Assembly (NCBI RefSeq): GCF_026210795.1
Contig: NC_089430.1
Coordinates: 682,001 to 746,000, forward strand
Source: Rhizophagus irregularis
Taxonomy: Eukaryota > Glomeromycota > Glomeromycetes > Glomerales > Glomeraceae
Length of the DNA stretch: 64,000 nt
Reading direction: 5' to 3'
The translations under genes and the position numbers were made by a program. How positions within the stretch are numbered: the stretch's first letter is position 1; every line of letters starts with the position of its first letter. This document shows, piece after piece, positions 26,252-36,800 of this stretch. The notes below the pieces were generated by a model. That model searched no databases. It was not told the origin of the DNA and worked only from the letters and a program-made list of their open reading frames with translations.

Positions 26252-26435
26252 CAGTGACACCTTTCTAAGTGCACTCCCTTTGGTATTATAATAAAAAATA
26301 GTAGAATGTGCAGTGTGCATTTATAGAAAGTAAAATATTAAGAGCTCTAATAAGTTGGTACCAGTCCCACTGCACTTAAAGAGAATTTGTATAGTACATG
26401 CACTTATAGAGGGTGCACTTATAGAGGTGTCACTG
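26252..26435. mobile_element. 184 bp mariner/pogo-type MITE inside the array
   Basis: Ends CAGTGACACCTTTCTAAG and, on the other strand, CAGTGACACCTCTATAAG. Several TATAAGTGCA-type motifs repeat inside. Flanked by TA at 26250-26251 and 26436-26437, and removal restores TTATAATATTTACAT of the array. Non-coding. Confidence 0.87.
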
Positions 26436-26867
26436 TATTTACATATAATTTAAACTAACTAAATTTTTTATTTAAATAGATTGTAAGTTCTAAGTTATTT
26501 ATTTAATTCTAATATTACTTATTGTTATAATATTTACATATTGATATAATTTGGGCTAACTAAATTTTTTATTTATAAAAATTATTTAATAATATAGCTT
26601 GTAAGTTATTTGTTGTTTTTATTATTATATATTTATAAATATTTATTTGTTAATTGAATTCTATTCATATAAAATTTCTGTTACTTTAGTTGGTAAGTTG
26701 TGAAATATAGGCTATTATCATATATATTTATATGCAAAACTAAACATATATTATAATTAATTTCTATTTAAATTTTAGAGTAAGTAGTGTTGATTTTAAT
26801 CTTAAATTTAGTGTAATTTTTAATATAACTTTAATAATTATTTTAATTGTTTAATATATATATATAG

Positions 26868-28065
26868 ATATGGAAAAAGTGGAAATACAATTATAGATAA
26901 TTTTATTTTAGAAAAAAAGTTAAAATGGATTCCCTACGATGAATTTAAAGATGTTAAATATCTTGATAAAGGAGGATTTGGTACTATATACAAAGCTATT
27001 TGGTATTATAATCATAAAGAAGTAATTCTTAAGTGTCATAATAATTTAAATGAAAATTTAAATGAATTTTTAAATGAAGTATGATAATATATTATTTATT
27101 TTTTAATTTGAATTATAATTTATTTATACTAATATATTATCACTTTTTTATAGTGGGAATATCATGAAAGTTGTTTAAATTCACATGATATTATTTATTT
27201 TTATGGGTTTACAAAAGATCCAGATACTTTAAAATATATGGTAGTAATGGATTATGCAAATAAAGGTAATTTAAGAAGAAACTTAACAAGAATAATCAAA
27301 AGTGGTTGGTATCAAAAATTATATATGTTATTTGGAATTATTTCTGGACTTAATGATATACATGAACAAAATCTTATCCATTGTGACTTTCATGATGGCA
27401 ATATTTTAAGACATAGTGAAAAAAAAATTTATATTAGTGATTTAGGATTATGTAAACCTGTAAAATCATTTTTGAAAGAATATAAGATTTATGGTGTTAT
27501 ACCATTTATGGCACCAGAAGTTTTAAGAGGCAAACCTTATACTCCAGCTAGTGATATATATAGTCTTTCTATGATTATGTGGGAATTTACATCTGGGACA
27601 CCTCCATTTAATAATAGAGCACATGATTTACAACTTAGTTTAAGTATTTGTGAAGGTGAACGTCCTGAAATTATTGAAGATACTCCACAATGTTATGTAG
27701 ATTTGATGAAAAAATGTTGGAATGAAAACCCATCAAAAAGGCCATCTTCTAAAAAAGTGTTAAATATTATTAAAAAATGGATTTCTCTTTCTGATAATGT
27801 CAAAATTGAAGATATTAATGAAGAATTAAAATGCAATATTATGGAATTTATAAATGCACCAATTGGGCATAACAATAATCTTGCTACTGAATCTCACCCA
27901 CAGGCATATTATACAAGTCGCTTACTTAGTTTTACTAGTAAACAGTTAAATGAAATTCTCAAAAGTAGAGATTTGCAAGTTTATTATTCAAGTCGATCTA
28001 TTAGTGAAAAAGTGAATGAAATTCTTGAAAGTGAAGATTTACAAGCTAGTGTAAAAAGTGAATAA
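26868..28065 (+). CDS. TKL-like protein kinase domain exons downstream of the array
   Basis: Exons 26868-27078 and 27154-28065 (donor GTATGA, acceptor TTTATAG, phase 0). The first begins after TATATAG and must be entered in phase 2. It starts Y-G-K-S-G-N-T-I-I-D-N-F, a degenerate form of the N-W-T-S-G-N-D-D-I-D motif of the relatives, then W-I-P-Y-D-E-F and the glycine loop G-G-F-G. V-I-L-K supplies the ATP lysine. The catalytic loop is I-H-C-D-F-H-D-G-N (HRD arginine replaced by Cys), then D-L-G-L-C, A-P-E-V-L-R-G and C-W-N-E-N-P-x-x-R-P. The tail contains a duplicated block: N-E-I-L-K-S-R-D-L-Q and N-E-I-L-E-S-E-D-L-Q. The CxxC module of the sister genes is absent from these exons. No ATG suits a separate start before the glycine loop, so the real N-terminus must lie upstream, through the array or in it. 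Confidence 0.82.
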
Positions 28066-28540
28066 AATGCTACCAGTAAGTAAAGATTAGTATATAAAAA
28101 GAATTAATTTTGCAATTATTTATGTAAAATTAATTTTATTTATTTAATTATTTAGATATTAAAACTGATAAAAAATAACTAGTAAATATTGGTGTTTATA
28201 AGAATTTATAGTTTTTTTATAAGTGATATTTGATGTCATGCATTTAACAGAAATTATTGTTTAGATTTATTTAAACACTAAAGCTAGAGTACTAGTAAAA
28301 TATTTTACAATATTCTTAGTTTGTAATTTAAATAATTCCTTTTTTTATATCTTATTCATATATGTATTTTCTTTTTTTTGAATTATTTAAACACTAAGGC
28401 TAGAGTAGTAAAATTTTACAAATTTCTTAGTTTGTAATTTAAATAAATCTTTTTTTTTAGCTTTCCAATTATTAAATATAACTAGAAATGTGTCTAATAC
28501 CAGGGACTCCATCCCTGGACAACCTTGTCAGTAATGTCAA
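28066..28540 (+). repeat. Non-coding tail with a ~95 bp direct duplication
   Basis: The segment near 28261-28345 (TTTAAACACTAAAGCTAGAG ... TTAGTTTGTAATTTAAATAA) recurs near 28385-28452 with small changes. No gene. Confidence 0.6.
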
Positions 28541-28824
28541 CCCTATAAAAAAAGAAAATTCGGAATTTGTCCTGAAAAGTATGGAAAATGTCCGGAAATT
28601 TTCCATGCGTCCGGAAAACATTCGGAAACGGTCATGTTTTGGAACATTTTCCGGACGCTCGATTCTGGACAAATTCTGGAGTGTCAAGAAAATGTCTGGA
28701 ATTTGTGCGTCCGGAAAATGTTCCAAAACGTGACCGTTTCCGAATGTTTTCCGGACGCACGGAAAATTTCCGGACATTTTCCATACTTTTCAGGACAAAT
28801 TCCGAATTTTCTTTTTTTATAGGG
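28541..28824. mobile_element. Near-perfect palindromic MITE, CCCTATAAAA ends
   Basis: 284 bp with inverted arms of about 118 bp that differ at only two positions, separated by a loop of about 45 bp. Ends are CCCTATAAAAAAAG and its complement. The arms are packed with TGTCCGGAAA-type motifs. The near identity implies a young insertion or strong hairpin repair. A clear target-site duplication is not visible (possibly only CAA). All open frames here are artefacts of the palindrome. Confidence 0.88.
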
Positions 28825-29798
28825 CAATAATTTAATGTGTAATTGTTATTTGTTTAATTAAAATATAATATAATGATAGTAAAATTAAAAGTGAAAATAA
28901 AAGAAAATAAAATAAAAATGTAATAAATAAAATAAAAAGTGAAAAATAAAAAAATAGATTAAAAAAATAAAAAAAAATTTTACATTAATTTAATTGATAT
29001 TTCCCAATTTTGGGAACTTAGTGTAGAAGGATCAATTGGATAAAAAATAGTCATGTTAAATGTTTGTATCAAATCATTTTCATTTAATCTTGTTATACAG
29101 TTGCAGAACCAATAAAGAAATTTATTGCAGTAGATTCTTTATAATTTAAAATATATAAAATTATGGAAAGTTAAGTTGGTATTTTTGTTTATAGATAAAA
29201 AAATAATACAAATATTTTTTTAATAACCCTTATATAAGTTTTGTTTATTGAAATAGTTGGGAAATTTTATTTTATTATGTGTGAAAATATCTAAATTTTA
29301 TGGGAAATTTTTTAACATTTGAAATATTTATGTGAAGTTATATTTTGTATTTTATTTTTATTTTTATTTTTATTTAACAGTAATAGTTAGTGGGTACATA
29401 TTTTGTATTTTATTTTTATTTTTTATTTTTATTTTTATTTTTATTAATGGGCTCCAGTTAGAAACCTAACATGGACATGATTATAAGTAGAAAATTACAT
29501 ATAAGTCAAAATTGACAAAAATACTAACTAAACTACACGCAAAAATAATCTACTCAAACCGGTGGGCAATTAACCAATTAACAGAAAGAAGGTACAATGT
29601 GAAGATACTAAAATTAGACCCTATGACACAAAAATCCAGATAACGCCACTGCCCACTGCCTCCCATACTCTCACCTAAATAAACTAAGCTTTAGTAAGTT
29701 GAAGCCCATACCCCGCAGATTATCAGACCGAAACTGCCAGCCCCTGGTTGATAAAAATCCCCACACTGGTCGATAAAAACAAATTCTCCAAGTGACTA

Positions 29799-30135
29799 CC
29801 CTATAAAAAAGGATTGTCCGGAAAGCATCTACAAAAATGTCCAGAAAATGTCCTGGTATATTTGAATGTGTCCAGAAAATGACCATTTTTCGTCCTAAAA
29901 AATAATCACATCATCCATTCACAAGTTTTTAAATGTCCAGAATATGTACATAAAATTATTAATTGTCCGGAATATGTACAGAATTTTTTTTTAAAAAAAA
30001 AAATTATTAATTTTCTAATACGGAAAATGTCCAGAATTTGTATAGAATTTTTTTTAAAAAAAAAATTGCTGTTTTTCTATACAGAAAATGTCCGGAATAT
30101 GTACAGATTTTTTTAAAAAAAAAAGATTTGCTATG
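29799..30135. mobile_element. Degenerate relative of the CCCTATAAAA / TCCGG family
   Basis: Starts CCCTATAAAAAAGG and repeats TGTCCGGAATATGTACAGA-type units at least four times, separated by long T and A runs. The right end is not identifiable, so this is a fragment or a nested remnant. Confidence 0.55.
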
Positions 30136-30239
30136 GATTGGAATTTTATTAAAATACAATGGAAGGGATGAACTGATTCACACAAGACCACGAGACAAAA
30201 GCCATTATTGGTTTGAAGGATAGGGTAGATGAATAAGAG

Positions 30240-31500
30240 GTAACATTCAGGTATAAACCACGTACAATAGGCAGAATGTACTTAAATATTTTTTTGTATT
30301 AGCTCAGAGCGAAGTTAACCTAATAAATAAAATAAATAAAATCAGTAGCTGCGCAGTTCTATATTAGTAAAATTATTATAATTTTATAATTTACAAATCA
30401 CAATGGTAGTAAAATTAAATTATCAACGTATGTCCCAATTGTCACATGTAATAGGGATGGGAACGACTTTACCTTGGTTCTACGAGTCAGATCAAGTTCA
30501 AAAACTGGTTTGGAGTAGAGTTTGGATCTGATGTTGTATAATTTATTACATTAAATCATCTAAATAAAATAAATTAACTTGATCATTATTATTTTTTAAA
30601 TTTTTAGAAAAAATAATTATTTTTTTCGAATTATCTGTTCGTTTAATTATTCAAATAAAAATTTATTATGGAATTTATCATTATCAATAATTGCTTGTTA
30701 TTTACAATATTAGTATTATAAATTGTTATTATTAATTGTTCGCTATTGCTATTTGCCACTACAAAATTCTGATTTAAGTTTTCATATGTAGCTAGACTTA
30801 AAAAAAAAAATAAAAAGATTGGTCATCATAGGGATGATCATTTTTTTCATTTTTTTATGACATCTTATTTATTTATTTTTAAACACAACACAATAATATA
30901 AATTGTAGATAAAGGTATACTTTATTGTAAAACAATTTCTAGGCAGATTTAATAAATTTGTGAGATTCCACATGAAAACCACAAAATTAACACAAATACA
31001 AAAGAAATTTTAACATTGTTATTTCAGATCTGGAGATCTACTTCACTAAATACTATAAGTCTATCCTGCTTATATATTGTATTGAGATTAAAGATTGAAC
31101 GAAGGTCTGCAACTCTGCATAAAACTAAAGTAAAATTAAATATTTAACAAAACAGGTGGTCAGATGATTTTTGCACTAATGAATCATGTGTCAATTTTTG
31201 AAGATCATTTGTTAGGGTATTTTCTGACGTGCTTGAATAATACGGGTCAGATTTGGTGATAGGTATCATAAGAAGGAAAAGGGTCTTGAGGTATCCACTA
31301 GACAATATTCTTTGAAGTTAGCATTCGTGTGTAATTTCTTCTTTTCTGGATAAATCTTATCAGAACGTGGGAGTTTTTGAGCAAAAATAATTTTTGCTAA
31401 TCATCTTTGTAAATTTTTAAGAAATGTTGATAATAAATTTTTTAAAGCTGATGAGGGAGCTATCGGTCTATTTGCACTGCAGCATTGTGCTAAACCTGAT
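30240..31500. other. Non-coding AT-rich stretch
   Basis: No gene recognised. Ordinary AT-rich DNA with A and T runs. Confidence 0.45.
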
Positions 31501-32437
31501 CTAAAACTTCACACCTAAAAGACAAAGAAAAAAAAATTAAAAAAAAAAATTAAAAAAATGAAAAAATAAGGGAAAAAGTTTCAAAATGAAAAAAGATTTA
31601 GTGCTTACAGTGTACAGTAGTATCACATCCAATAAGTACGTCTCATCCAATCTGAATCTAAAGACTTAAAAAGAAAGGAGTATAAAAAAGGAATAAAAAA
31701 TGAAAAAAAGAGATATATAGCACTTACATAATGCCACAACATCATACAGAATCCAATCTAGCTCTTCTTGAACCTAAAAGAAGAAAACTAAAGAAAGAAA
31801 GTTAATAAAAAGTATTAATTAAAATAATCAAATAAAGGAAAAATTCACAATGAAAAAAAAAGAACCCAGCACTTACTATAGTACCGCAGCAGTAGGTGCA
31901 CAATCTGATCCAAGCCCTCCTCTCCCGAATCTAAATTAGAAAAATAATAAAGGAAAAATATTAGTAAATATAAACAAAAAGAATGAATGAATGAAACAGG
32001 AAAAAAGAGTGAAAAAAAGAAATTAATTCTTACTGTTGCATTACGCTGAAACTTCTGAATCTAAGGTAAAAAGATATTAATAAATAATAATAATAAAAAT
32101 TTATTTTGAAACGAAAAAGAAATGAGAATTGACACTTACCATTGTATTATTCCATCTGACCTATGAGTTCCCGATCTCAGGAGATGAAAAGAAAAAAAAT
32201 TATTGGCAAATTAATAAAAAAAAAAGAAAAACTTTTCAAAAAATATTTGGAACTTACTGTGGCACTGCAACCACACGCTGAAACCTATCCAAGACTTCCT
32301 GATCTTAAAAGAAGAAAATGAAGGAAAGAAAAAAATTGAAAAAATTTAATAAAAAAAAATTAGTGAAAATCAAAAAAAAAATAAATAAATCAAAAAAAAA
32401 ACAAATAAAAAAAGAATCTGATGCCTACTATGGTACT

Positions 32438-32638
32438 ATTCCTATAAAAAATTTTTATCCGAATATTTCCATTCTTTCTCTGTGTCTTCTATAAAAAATT
32501 CTGTGAAAATGATACATTCACGGATATCTGTATTAGCGAGATGAAAATTTCCATGATTTAAGGCTATAAATTCCATGAAAATGATACATTCATGGAAAAA
32601 CATGGAAAGATAAAACACAGATCATATTTTTTACAGGG
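32438..32638. mobile_element. 201 bp MITE with 9 bp target duplication
   Basis: Inserted in the minus-strand array. TATGGTACT at 32429-32437 is repeated at 32639-32647, and a single copy is present in other array units. Ends ATTCCTATAAAAAAT and, on the other strand, CCCTGTAAAAAAT are loosely inverted and resemble the CCCTATAAAA family. A 9 bp duplication suggests a Mutator-like mechanism. Confidence 0.72.
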
Positions 32639-32846
32639 TATGGTACTGCAACATCAATCCGAACTCAAACTGATCCTAAAAGAAGGAAAATAAAGAAAAA
32701 AATTTAATAAAAAAAATAGTAAAATAAAAATTAATAAAAAAAAAGAAAAAAAAAAGAATCTAACACTTACTATGGTACTGCAACATCAAGTTAAAACTGT
32801 TCCAAGGCTTTCTGATCATAAAAGAAGAAAAATAAAGGAAAGAAAT

Positions 32847-33143
32847 AGGACCCCGGATATCTCCAAAACAGGTCATAAGTCACACTTTCGGCAGATTGGC
32901 ACATTTTTCAGGGGCTCAAAAAATCGTTTTTTGTAAATATCTCGGCATCCAGTGGTCCAATTTTGATGAACTTTTTTTTAAATTGTAGAGCTAAATGAGG
33001 GCTACAAAATAAAAAAAAGTTCATTAAAATTGAATTACTGGATGCTGAGATATTTACAAAAAACGATTTTTTGAGTTTCAGCAAAAAGGGGTGTTTTTGG
33101 CCAAAAGTCCATTATGACCTTTATATTAGATATCCGGGGTCCT
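32847..33143. mobile_element. 297 bp foldback element with 8 bp target duplication
   Basis: Ends AGGACCCCGGATATCT and its exact complement. AAAGAAAT flanks both sides (32839-32846 and 33144-33151). Most of the interior is also inverted: AAATCGTTTTTTGTAAATAT on the left answers ATATTTACAAAAAACGATTT on the right. No ORF. Confidence 0.85.
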
Positions 33144-33240
33144 AAAGAAATAAATAGAAAAAAATTTAATAAAAAAAATAGTGAAAAATAAATAATAATA
33201 AAAGAAATGAAAAAGAAACTGGGCACTTACTATAGCATAA

Positions 33241-33875
33241 AAAATAATGATTGTTTTATTGTGTTTAAGCCCAAGTCATGTTCTAACATCATCACCATGA
33301 ATATTACGTCAAGTAAAGAAAATAAGAGTTATATCTATTAAATATAATTTATATCATTAATTGCATATAAATACATTATCATTATGAAAAGTGTGTAATT
33401 ATATCTAATAGATCATAGAATAAAAAACATTAAAATGATACATACTTCTGCTACTACAGCATCACCACCACCTACTTCACAATCTTTTCAACATGGATTC
33501 CAATTTGTTATATTGATATGATGAATGGGATTTAAATAACCAAATTCCCTCAATTTAAGATCCACTCAACATAAAGCTGATTCCTAAAAAAAAAATCCCT
33601 AAACATTAAGTAATTAAAAAATAATAATAATAAAAGAGTTCCAAATTTCAGAAGTTATTTAAAAAAGAAAAAATTCACGCTGATGCTTCATCTTTATTAA
33701 ATTTTTTTTGCCAAGTAGTACAAATATAAACCTCCCTTCTTGTGATACATATCGGATATCAATATTTTAATCAGGAGATTAAGTTGATCATGCTCTGTCG
33801 CTCAGTGTAAAAATATCTTTGAATTTAACACACTTTTATAAATAAAATTCCCTTTTTTAATTTTTCAATTTTATA
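33241..33875. other. Upstream region of the transposase pseudogene
   Basis: No gene. No clear CACTA-type terminal repeat could be found here. Confidence 0.4.
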
Positions 33876-36800
33876 ATGTCAGAAAAAGTATTGTGTAAAT
33901 GTTTTATTTGTAAAGCAAAAAACCCTGAATTAGGCGGTAAGTATCATACCTTTCCAACTGTAAAAAAGCATAGAAAAAAAGAACTTGAATGGATAAAAAA
34001 TACAAATATGAATAGCCAAAGTATTGAAGTAAGGTGAGTTTTTTCAGTTTAATACTAAGTAAACTAAAAACTTAACTAATTTTTATTTATATTAATAAAA
34101 GTGATAGGGGCGATAATATACAATTTCAAGATTTTTATCAAAATACTGATTTAACTATGGATGAGTTTCATGATAAATTATTACAAGATAATAATTTAAA
34201 TAATGATAATGACTTACAAGATTTAAGTGACAATGATAACTCGCTAGATGATAACAATTATGATAACTTAGAGGATTATGAAAATTCAAGTGATGGTAGC
34301 TTAAAGGATTATGAAAATTCAAGTGATGGTAGCTTAGAGGATTATGAAAATTCAAGCAATGGTAGCTTAGAGGATTATGAAAATTCAAGCAATGGTAGCT
34401 TGCAAGATGATTATTATATGCAAGAATTAGATCAAGAATATAATAATTATGATGCACAAGAAACATCATTTACGGACGACTTAAATAATAGTAAGCTTTG
34501 ATTTATATCTTTATATTATATTTAAATAATAGCTTATATAGTATTGCTAACGAAATTTCAACTTATATAGATGACTTCAAATTAAATATATCTCAAGACT
34601 TGGCACAAGCATTACGACTTTTTGAAATTAAAGTTCGATGCAATTTAACTGATAACGCATTGAATCAGATCATGAGAGCAAGCAATATTTCAATCAGTAT
34701 TTATCAAATAAAAAAAACATTAAAAAAATTGGTAAATACTGAACCACAGTGGATTGATATGTGTATTAATTCCTGTTGTGCATATACAGGACAATTTGAG
34801 AATGAAATGCTATGTCCTTATTGCAATAAATCTAGGTATGATCAAAAAAAAACCGCGTTACCAATTTGCGTGTTTTTCCCTTATAAAGCATTTAAAAATA
34901 CAATATGAGAATCCAAATTGTGCAAATGAGTTACGTTATCAATATATATACATAACATGTAATGGATTTGGCGAAGATGGTAAAATAGGAGATGTATTTG
35001 ATGGAAAATGTTATTTAGATCTTTTGAAAATAGGATAAATTCAAGATGAGCATGATATTGCTTTAACTGGCTCTGTAGATGGTTATCAGATCTTTCGTCA
35101 AAAAACTGAAACTTGCTGGATATTATTATTTATCAATGCAAATCTTTCACCAGAAAAATGGGTACTTAAGGAAAATTTATTAATTACATCAATAATTCCT
35201 GGACCAAAGGAGCCAAAAGATTTTAACTCATTCATGAATCCAATAGTTGATGAACTTAAGGAATTAGCCAGTTAAGTTTTATTTACAATTATAATTATTA
35301 TAATGTAATTAAATAATTAAACTATTTTTAATTAAAATCTTTTATCTTATAAAGGAGGTACTGACTGTATAGATGGCAATACCAAGAATCATTTTATTTT
35401 AAAAGCACATGTTTTGTCATGGTCGGGTGATACACCTGGCCTGACAAAACTAAAGTGTTTTACTGGCCATAATTCATATAAGGGATGTCGCTATTGTAAT
35501 ATTAAAGGAATCTGTGTAAAACATGTATACTTTTCTACCATTCCTCCGATAGGATCCAATAATTTAATGAGCTACGATGCAAATAATTTACCCTTAAGAT
35601 CACATGAAGAATATGAAAAAATAATACGAAATTTAAATTGTATAATAACACAACAAGCAATTGAATCTTTACAACGAAATTATGGTAAGTTTTTATTAAT
35701 CTATTATAATAAATATACTATCTAATAATAATATATATTAACTATAATATCAGGAATAAAAAATCAAAGTATATTATATGATCTACCTTCAATCAAATTT
35801 CCATCTTCTTTTGCATTAGATATAATGCACCTAATGTTTGAAAATGTTGCAAAATATATGGTTAAGCATTGGTTTGGTGTATTTTTCAAAAATGTTGGCG
35901 AAAATAGTAATAAACCATATATACTTAATAAAACTATATGGACCGAAATTGGAAATCTAATGCATACAGCTCGTAAAATGATTCCATCTTATCTTGGACG
36001 CCCACCTCGTAATATTACTCTTTATTATAATAGTTATAAGGCAGAAGAATGGATGGCCTGGATTATTATGTATTCCTTACCTTTGTTAAAAGATAAGCTT
36101 TCAATAAAATATTATGAAGGTTGGGCTTTATTTGTTAAAGCAGTTAGATTATGTAAAAAATTATGTTTATTTGAAGAAGATATATCAGAAATTAAAATTT
36201 TATTATTAAATTTTTATAAGCATTACGAAAAGTAAGTATACATTAATTTATTTAATTAATTTTTAAAAAAATTAATAATATTATTTAATGCAAAATATTT
36301 ATTATATTTCATTATAATATTTTAAATTAATATTTTTATTACTTTATTTTATTTGTAGAGAATATTATGGCGGTATTAAAGAAAATATCAGTGCAATAAA
36401 ACTTTGTTTTCATTACTTATTACATGTAACTGATAGTATTAGAAATACAGGTCCTTGTTGGGCCACTTGGCAATTTCCCATGGAGCGTATATGCGGAATG
36501 TTAATTCCATTGGCAAAATCATGTTTACATCCCTATAAAAATATTATTAATAACGTATATCTTATGGAATTATTTAACCATCTCCCTTATCATGAAATTT
36601 ATCAACATGTTTTTTTATCAAAATCATCTCCAAAGCAATATGCTCAGCATTTAATATATACTGATGAATATTATTTTGAAGAATTTTATTTTCCTACTAA
36701 AAAACATATTCTTTCACAAATTCAACTTAAAAAAATAAAAGAAAATTTATCAACATCATATAATAATATAACTGATTTAAATTTAAATGTAAGTACAGTT

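Larger units (their letters stand above)
19005..26779 (+). repeat. ~104 bp tandem array of candidate 3-nt microexons
   Basis: About 7.8 kb of head-to-tail units containing TTATTTATTTAATTCTATTA, then TATAATATTTACATATAATT and AAACTAACTAAATTC. Three unit classes differ before the junction: ...AATATAG then GGA or AGA, ...TTCTTTTAG then TTG, and ...TTTAAATAG then ATC or ATT. Each is followed by GTAAGTT. I count about 66 acceptor-donor pairs, 64 separated by exactly 3 nt and two (near 20877 and 21029) by 6 nt. A last pair at 26779 leaves 1 nt. A handful of degenerate units (for example near 21440 and 21930) lack the pair. Unit length varies by indels elsewhere. First triplet 19005-19007, then 19106-19108, 19229-19231, 19308-19310, 19393-19395. 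Read in phase 1, the phase left by the exon ending at 18920, the triplets contain no stop; in phase 2 TTG followed by ATC would give TGA. Confidence 0.85.
31503..33240 (-). repeat. Minus-strand tandem array of exon/intron-like units
   Basis: Read on the minus strand, units run CTTCTTTTAG, a 27-54 nt block (often beginning GATCAG or ATTCAG and containing TGATGTTGCAGTACCATA), then GTAAGTGC and an AT-rich stretch ending in the next acceptor. Blocks on plus coordinates include 31609-31657, 31728-31773, 31877-31930, 32034-32060, 32140-32175 and 32258-32303. Lengths (49, 46, 54, 27, 36, 46) are not uniformly multiples of three, so a coding series is not supported. One acceptor near 32817 is destroyed. 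Two small transposons interrupt it. Confidence 0.75.

Noticed and set aside
19005-26779. Array as an ordinary intronic satellite with chance splice motifs
   Set aside because: Not fully rejected as a null model, but the AG-to-GT gap stays a multiple of three across ~66 variable units while other parts suffer indels, which chance does not readily explain.
28472-28830. Four overlapping ORFs on both strands
   Set aside because: All lie inside the palindromic MITE and mirror each other; artefact of the inverted repeat.
34155-34469. Minus-strand repetitive ORF with L-S-Y-H-H-L-N-F-H-N-P repeats
   Set aside because: Shadow of the acidic 33 bp repeats in the transposase exon.
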